From Falsiroseomonas algicola (GTDB lineage Bacteria > Pseudomonadota > Alphaproteobacteria > Acetobacterales > Acetobacteraceae), in contig NZ_JAAIKB010000002.1 of the NCBI RefSeq assembly GCF_011040385.1, positions 248,001-312,000 of the forward strand: a stretch of DNA of 64,000 nucleotides, in the 5' to 3' direction. This document shows positions 59,956 through 64,000 of this stretch, piece after piece. The notes under the pieces are model-generated. The model ran no database searches, was not told the DNA's origin, and saw nothing but the letters and a program-made list of their open reading frames with translations. The position numbers and the translations under genes are program-made. Within the stretch, counting starts at the first letter, position 1. Every line of letters begins with the position of its first letter.

Positions 59956-60741
59956 ATGGACCTCGGCTATGCCGGCCGCGTCGCGGTCGTCACCGGCGGC
60001 ACCTCGGGCATCGGGCTGGCGACCGCGCGGCTGCTGCTCGGGGAAGGCGCGCGCGTGGCCATCTGCGGGCGTGATGGGGCGCGGCTCGATGCGGCGCAGG
60101 CTGCGCTGGACGGCGGGGACCGCCTGCTCGCAATGCGTTGCGACGTGCTGGACAAGGACCAGGTCGCGGCCTTCGCGCAGGCCGTGGCGGGCTGGGGCGG
60201 CGGCGTGCTTGATCTGCTCGTCAACAATGCGGGGCAGGGGCGCGTCTCCACCTTCGCGGCCACGACGGACGAGGATTGGCGGCAGGAGCTCGAGCTGAAG
60301 TTCTTCAGCCAGGTGCTGCCGATCCGCGCCTTCAAGCCGCTGCTGGATCGCGCAGCGGCACCCGCCATCGTCGGCGTCAACTCCCTGCTTGCACTGCAGC
60401 CGGAACCGCACATGGTCTGCACCTCCGCCGCGCGGGCGGGCGTGCAGAGCCTGCTGAAGTCGCTTTCCCACGAATTCGCGCCGCATATCCGCGTCAATTC
60501 CATCCTGCTCGGCCTGGTGGATTCCGGGCAGTGGCAGCGCCGCTTCGCCGTGCGGCCGGACACGACGCAGGACCGCGCCACCTGGTACGGCAACCTGGCG
60601 CGGCAGAAAGGCATCCCGCTGGCACGCCTCGGCGAGCCGGAGGAGCCCGCGCGGGCGATCCTGTTCCTGGGCTCGCCCGCGGCCAGCTACATCACCGGCG
60701 CCAGCCTGGAAGTCTCCGGCGGCCTGTCCCGCGGCATCTGA
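59956..60741 (+). CDS. SDR-fold protein lacking the Tyr-x3-Lys catalytic pair
   Basis: ATG 59956 gives 261 residues. The cofactor motif VAVVTGGTSGIGLATARLL and LLVNNAGQGRVS are normal, and a Ser is kept in IVGVNSLLALQPEP (Ser143). The expected Tyr-x3-Lys reads HMVCTSAARAGVQSLLKSL, so Thr156 and Arg160 replace Tyr and Lys. Such divergent SDRs occur in catabolic operons and may use another mechanism, reduce imines or act as binding proteins. Same strand as and 16 bp after the IclR gene; the ThDP enzyme follows 11 bp later. Confidence 0.88.
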   Translation: MDLGYAGRVAVVTGGTSGIGLATARLLLGEGARVAICGRDGARLDAAQAALDGGDRLLAMRCDVLDKDQVAAFAQAVAGWGGGVLDLLVNNAGQGRVSTFAATTDEDWRQELELKFFSQVLPIRAFKPLLDRAAAPAIVGVNSLLALQPEPHMVCTSAARAGVQSLLKSLSHEFAPHIRVNSILLGLVDSGQWQRRFAVRPDTTQDRATWYGNLARQKGIPLARLGEPEEPARAILFLGSPAASYITGASLEVSGGLSRGI

Positions 60742-60752
60742 GGGGAAACGCC

Positions 60753-62435
60753 ATGGACAATCTGCCCGCGGAGACGGTGGCGGCCATCGAGGAGCCGGTC
60801 GGCGACCTGCTGGCCCGCGCGCTGGCCGATATCGGCGTCACGCATGCCTTCGGCGTCATCTCCATCCACAACATGCCGCTGCTGGACGCGATCGCGCGGC
60901 AGGGCCGCATCCGCTTCATCCCCGCGCGCGGGGAGGCGGGCGCGATGAACATGGCCGATGCGCATGCGCGCGTGACGCGCTCGCTCGGCGTCTGCATCAC
61001 CAGCACGGGCACGGCGGCCGGGAATGCGGCGGGGGCGCAGGTGGAGGCGCTGACGGCGGGATCGCCGGTGCTGCACATCACCACGCAGATCGACCGCCCC
61101 TTCATGGACCGCGACCGCGCCGCGATCCACGACGTGCCGCGGCAGCCCGACATGCTGAAGGCGATCAGCAAGGCCTATATCCGGGCCTGGGAACCGCACC
61201 AGGCCGTGGATGCGCTGCTCGCCGCCGCGCAGCTGGCGCTCAGCGCGCCAACGGGCCCCGTCTCCCTCGAACTGCCGATCGACGTGCAGCGGCTGAAGAT
61301 CCGGCGTCGCGCGGCGCCGGCACGGATCGCGCCGCAATCCGTGGTGCCCGATCCCGCGCTGCTCGATGAGATGGCGGCGATGATCGCGGCGGCGGCGCGG
61401 CCGATGCTCTGGCTTGGCGGCGGGGCGCGCGGCGCGGCGGCGGCCGCGACGGCGCTGGTGGAACGTGGCATGGCGGCCGTGACCAGCACCAATGGCCGCG
61501 CCGTGGTGCCGGAAGGCCACCCGCGCAGCCTCGGCGCCTTCAATATGACGCCGGAAGCGCAGGCGCTCTATGACCAGGCCGATCTGATGCTGGTGGTCGG
61601 ATCGCGGCTGCGCGGCAACGAGACGCGCAACAACGCCATGCGCCTGCCGAAGCGCCTTCTGCAGGCGGATGCGGACCCGACCCAGGCGGGGCGCAACTAT
61701 CCCGTCGATCTCTTCCTCGCCGGTGACGCCAAGCTGTTGCTGGAGGGGCTGCTGGCGCGGCTGCCGGCGAAGCTCGCGACCGATCCTGCCTTCCTCGACA
61801 GCGTGGCCGAGGCGCGGGCCCGCAGCGAGGCGACGCTGCTGCGCACCCTCGGCCCCTATGCCTTGGTGGCGGAGACGCTGAGCGACCGTGTGCAGGCGCA
61901 GCGCCTGCCCTGGGTGCGCGACGTCACCATCTCCAACTCCACTTTCGGCAACCGCTTCGTGCGCCTCGCGGCGCCGCATCTCGGCGTGCATGCGCTGGGT
62001 GGCGGCATCGGCCAGGGCATCGCCATGGGCATCGGAGCGGGGCTGGCCGGCGCCGGCAAGGCGGTGGTGTTGGTCGGCGATGGCGCGGCGCAGCTTTCGC
62101 TCGGTGAACTGGCGACGGCGATGGAGACGCAGGCGGACCTCGTCCTCATCCTGATGAACGACCGCGGCTATGGCGTGATCCGCAACATCCAGGACGCGCA
62201 ATATGGTGGGCGGCACGACTACGCGAACATCCTGACGCCGGATTTCGGCCTTGTCTGCCGGGCGATCGGCCTGCCGCATGCGCGCATCACGGCGGCTGAG
62301 GATTTCGCGCCCGCGCTCGACGCCGCGCTGGCCTCGCCCGGGCTGCGGATGATCGAGGTGGACATGGTCGCCATCGGGCCCTTTGCCGAGAGCTTCGCCG
62401 GCCCGCCCGCCGGCGCCGCGGGCAGCGTGCGCTGA
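60753..62435 (+). CDS. thiamine-diphosphate enzyme, acetolactate synthase/benzoylformate decarboxylase type
   Basis: ATG 60753 follows GGGGAAA and gives 560 residues in three domains. The activating Glu is Glu61 in IPARGEAGAMNMADAHAR. A central domain holds RPMLWLGGGARGAAA. The ThDP/Mg motif is VLVGDGAAQLSLGELATAME with Gly442-Asp443-Gly444 and ends at Asn469 (ILMNDRGYGVI). The family decarboxylates 2-oxo acids or joins acyl groups. In an operon with a Rieske oxygenase, a benzoylformate- or oxo-acid-decarboxylase role is plausible. Start of the chain carries GVISIHNMPLLDAI, typical of this divergent subgroup. Confidence 0.9.
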   Translation: MDNLPAETVAAIEEPVGDLLARALADIGVTHAFGVISIHNMPLLDAIARQGRIRFIPARGEAGAMNMADAHARVTRSLGVCITSTGTAAGNAAGAQVEALTAGSPVLHITTQIDRPFMDRDRAAIHDVPRQPDMLKAISKAYIRAWEPHQAVDALLAAAQLALSAPTGPVSLELPIDVQRLKIRRRAAPARIAPQSVVPDPALLDEMAAMIAAAARPMLWLGGGARGAAAAATALVERGMAAVTSTNGRAVVPEGHPRSLGAFNMTPEAQALYDQADLMLVVGSRLRGNETRNNAMRLPKRLLQADADPTQAGRNYPVDLFLAGDAKLLLEGLLARLPAKLATDPAFLDSVAEARARSEATLLRTLGPYALVAETLSDRVQAQRLPWVRDVTISNSTFGNRFVRLAAPHLGVHALGGGIGQGIAMGIGAGLAGAGKAVVLVGDGAAQLSLGELATAMETQADLVLILMNDRGYGVIRNIQDAQYGGRHDYANILTPDFGLVCRAIGLPHARITAAEDFAPALDAALASPGLRMIEVDMVAIGPFAESFAGPPAGAAGSVR

Positions 62436-62437
62436 CC

Positions 62438-63370
62438 ATGGCAGGCACCCTCACGCTTCGTCTGCGCGGCCTGCGCTGGGAAGCGGAGGGCGTGTTCGCG
62501 CTGGAACTGGAAGCGGCGGATGGCGGCGTGCTGCCGCGCTTCGAGCCCGGCGCGCATATCGACCTGCTGCTGCCCGGTCTGCCACCGCGGCAATACTCGC
62601 TCTGCGGCGATCCCGCCGATGTGGCGCGGTGGCGCATCGGCGTGCGCGCCGTTGCGGGCGGGCGCGTCTCGCAGCTCATCCACCGCGCCCTGCGTCCAGG
62701 CGCGCTGCTGGAAGCGAGCCTCCCGCGCAACAACTTTCCCCTGTTAGCGTCGACGAACTATCTCTTCATCGCCGGCGGCATCGGCATCACGCCGCTGCTG
62801 CCGATGCTGCGTGCGGTCGGGCCACGCGGCACGCTGCTGTTCTGCGCGAAGAGCGCTGCCGATGCGCCCTTCCTGGCGGAAGCCCGGGCCACGGGCGGTA
62901 CGGTGGAGGTCTTCGCCTCCTCCGAGGGGCAGCGCCTCGACATCGCGCGGCGTCTCGCGACCGTGCCGGCGGAGACGCGGCTCTATTGCTGCGGGCCGGA
63001 GCGGCTGATGCTGGCGGTGGAGCAGGCCGCGGCGCATTGGCCGCAGGACAGGGTTCATTTCGAATGGTTCGCGGCGCGGTCGCGACCGGAGGATGAGGGC
63101 TCGGAGTCCTTCGACCTGGTCTGCGCCCAGCGCGGCCTGACACTTTCCGTCGCCGCCGGCACCAGCGTGTTGCACGCACTGCGCGGCGCGGGGATCGACC
63201 TGCCATCCTCCTGCGAGCAGGGCGTCTGCGGCACCTGCGAATGCCGCGTGCTGGAAGGCGAAATCGACCACCGCGACAGCATCCTCTCCGCCGCCGAGCG
63301 TGCGGAGGGCGCGGTGATGATGGCCTGCGTGTCGCGCGCGCGCGGCAAGCGTCTCGTCCTCGATCTCTGA
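62438..63370 (+). CDS. VanB-type ferredoxin reductase of a Rieske oxygenase
   Basis: 310 residues: FMN/FAD-binding RQYSLCGDPADVARWRIGVR at about 51-70, NAD-binding IAGGIGITPLLPM near 111 and YCCGPERLML near 183, then a plant-type [2Fe-2S] domain with Cys259, Cys264, Cys267 and Cys297 (SSCEQGVCGTCECRVLEGE). This is the phthalate-dioxygenase-reductase/vanillate demethylase layout. It passes electrons from NADH to the Rieske oxygenase encoded just downstream. It begins 2 bp after the ThDP gene stop. Confidence 0.94.
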   Translation: MAGTLTLRLRGLRWEAEGVFALELEAADGGVLPRFEPGAHIDLLLPGLPPRQYSLCGDPADVARWRIGVRAVAGGRVSQLIHRALRPGALLEASLPRNNFPLLASTNYLFIAGGIGITPLLPMLRAVGPRGTLLFCAKSAADAPFLAEARATGGTVEVFASSEGQRLDIARRLATVPAETRLYCCGPERLMLAVEQAAAHWPQDRVHFEWFAARSRPEDEGSESFDLVCAQRGLTLSVAAGTSVLHALRGAGIDLPSSCEQGVCGTCECRVLEGEIDHRDSILSAAERAEGAVMMACVSRARGKRLVLDL

Positions 63371-63388
63371 GCAAGGCAGGAGGCAGCC

Positions 63389-63616
63389 ATGGCAACCTAC
63401 CGCTTCCCCCATCTCGACCCGCATCAGAGCCGGGAGAGGGAGCCGAGCGACTGGGAGATGGCGCTGGCCGGCGCCATCGAGGCCGCCTTCGGCCAGGGCC
63501 ACCACGAGTTGCCCGCGCTGGTCGCCGCCCTCAACGCCTCCCGCATCCGGCCGCAGGAGGGCGGCGCCTGGACGGAGGAAGGCTTCACTGCGCTGATGCG
63601 CCAGCTGGGGAATTGA
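63389..63616 (+). CDS. small recombinase-like helix-turn-helix protein
   Basis: 75 residues: ATYRFPHLDPHQSREREPSD, then a helical part with HELPALVAALNASRIRPQEG and GAWTEEGFTALMRQLGN, resembling the small HTH piece of serine recombinases. Proteins of this kind accompany Rieske oxygenase genes; their role is unknown. An AGGAGG Shine-Dalgarno precedes the ATG. It lies between the reductase and the Rieske oxygenase. A DNA-binding role is not established. Confidence 0.75.
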   Translation: MATYRFPHLDPHQSREREPSDWEMALAGAIEAAFGQGHHELPALVAALNASRIRPQEGGAWTEEGFTALMRQLGN

Positions 63617-63622
63617 GGCCAT

Positions 63623-64000
63623 GAGCAGCACGACCCTCGCGCGCCCGGTCGCGACCGTGGCAGCGCCGACCGACAAGGAGGTGCAGGCGGCGCTCGCCAC
63701 CGGCTTGCGCAACCGCTGGTATCCGGTCCTGCCCAGCCGCTTCGTGGAGACCGGCGGCAAGCCTGTCGGCCTGACGCGCCTCGGCGAGAAATTGGTGCTC
63801 TGGCGCGATGCGCGCGGCGCCGTCCATGTGCAGACCGATCGCTGCCCGCATCGCGGCGTGCCGCTTTCCCGCGGTCAGAATGAGGGCGACCGGCTGCGCT
63901 GCAACTACCATGGCGTGGAGGTCTCGCCCGACGGCACCGTGCTCGCCGTGCCGGGTCAGCCGGGCTGCCCGCTGGAAGGCAAGAAGGCCGTGCGGACCTG
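63623..64000 (+). CDS. Rieske [2Fe-2S] ring-hydroxylating/demethylating oxygenase, N-terminal part
   Basis: ATG 63623 opens a frame that leaves the window after 126 residues. The Rieske cluster is complete: DRCPHRGVPLSRG (Cys75, His77) and LRCNYHGVEVSPDG (Cys94, His97). The preceding RNRWYPVLPSRFV is typical of VanA/phthalate 4,5-dioxygenase-type alpha subunits. Such enzymes hydroxylate or O/N-demethylate aromatic or amine substrates using electrons from the VanB-like reductase encoded upstream. The mononuclear-iron domain is outside the window, so the substrate class cannot be judged. Confidence 0.92.

Overview
The window is 64 kb of very GC-rich DNA, almost entirely protein-coding. Genes sit head to tail, often with ATGA or GTGA overlaps. 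I saw no rRNA, tRNA, CRISPR array, transposase or phage gene. Five tripartite-tricarboxylate (Bug/TctC-type) solute-binding proteins, CaiB/enoyl-CoA hydratase/acyl-CoA ligase sets, amidases and polar-amino-acid transporter parts suggest a Roseomonas-like member of the Acetobacteraceae (Alphaproteobacteria). That placement is inference from gene content, not a phylogeny.

Layout. 0-6 kb: a minus-strand acyl-CoA operon (ADP-forming acyl-CoA ligase, enoyl-CoA hydratase, acyl-CoA dehydrogenase running off the edge), a divergent IclR regulator, two tandem NMT1/THI5-like binding-protein paralogs without signal peptides, and a Bug gene. 7-16 kb: an amino-acid-type ABC cluster with three permeases and two binding proteins but no ATPase. 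It surrounds a Rid protein, a creatininase-family hydrolase, a DAO-type FAD oxidase, a 2-oxoglutarate/Fe(II) oxygenase directly followed by an HD-domain protein, and an AhpD-like protein. The oxygenase/HD pair looks like the PhnY/PhnZ and TmpA/TmpB two-oxygenase arrangement. 16-22 kb: a Bug gene divergent from a nitronate monooxygenase-CaiB-enoyl-CoA hydratase-acyl-CoA ligase operon, then a NUDIX hydrolase. 22-26 kb: a minus-strand set of a DapA-family aldolase/lyase, an ABC binding protein, a permease and a dihydropyrimidinase.

26-35 kb is the most coherent block: a 955-residue single-chain HcnA-HcnB-HcnC-like oxidase, a TIGR03364-type FAD oxidase, phosphonoacetaldehyde hydrolase (phnX) and a complete 2-aminoethylphosphonate (AEP) ABC importer. 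Together they predict uptake of AEP or an N-substituted AEP, oxidation to phosphonoacetaldehyde, and C-P cleavage to acetaldehyde and phosphate. No AEP transaminase (phnW) is present in the window.

35-45 kb is mixed: a catalytically dead HtrA-like protein, a small lipoprotein, a palindromic intergenic element, malate synthase G, a TerB-like protein, a GntR regulator, a gamma-glutamyltransferase, and two GPP34 (GOLPH3-like) genes flanking a Bug gene. 45-55 kb holds two divergent sets around amide hydrolysis: DUF3225, an amidase, a solute-binding/TRIC fusion and a polysaccharide-deacetylase-family protein on the minus strand, and an amidase, a FAA hydrolase and a Bug protein on the plus strand. 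A family-5 binding protein and an M20 peptidase follow. 56-64 kb is an IclR-linked catabolic operon (Bug, SDR, alpha/beta hydrolase, IclR, SDR, ThDP enzyme, VanB-like reductase, small HTH protein, Rieske oxygenase cut by the window edge). Paired GTTC-N6-GAAC operators precede both its Bug gene and its first SDR gene.
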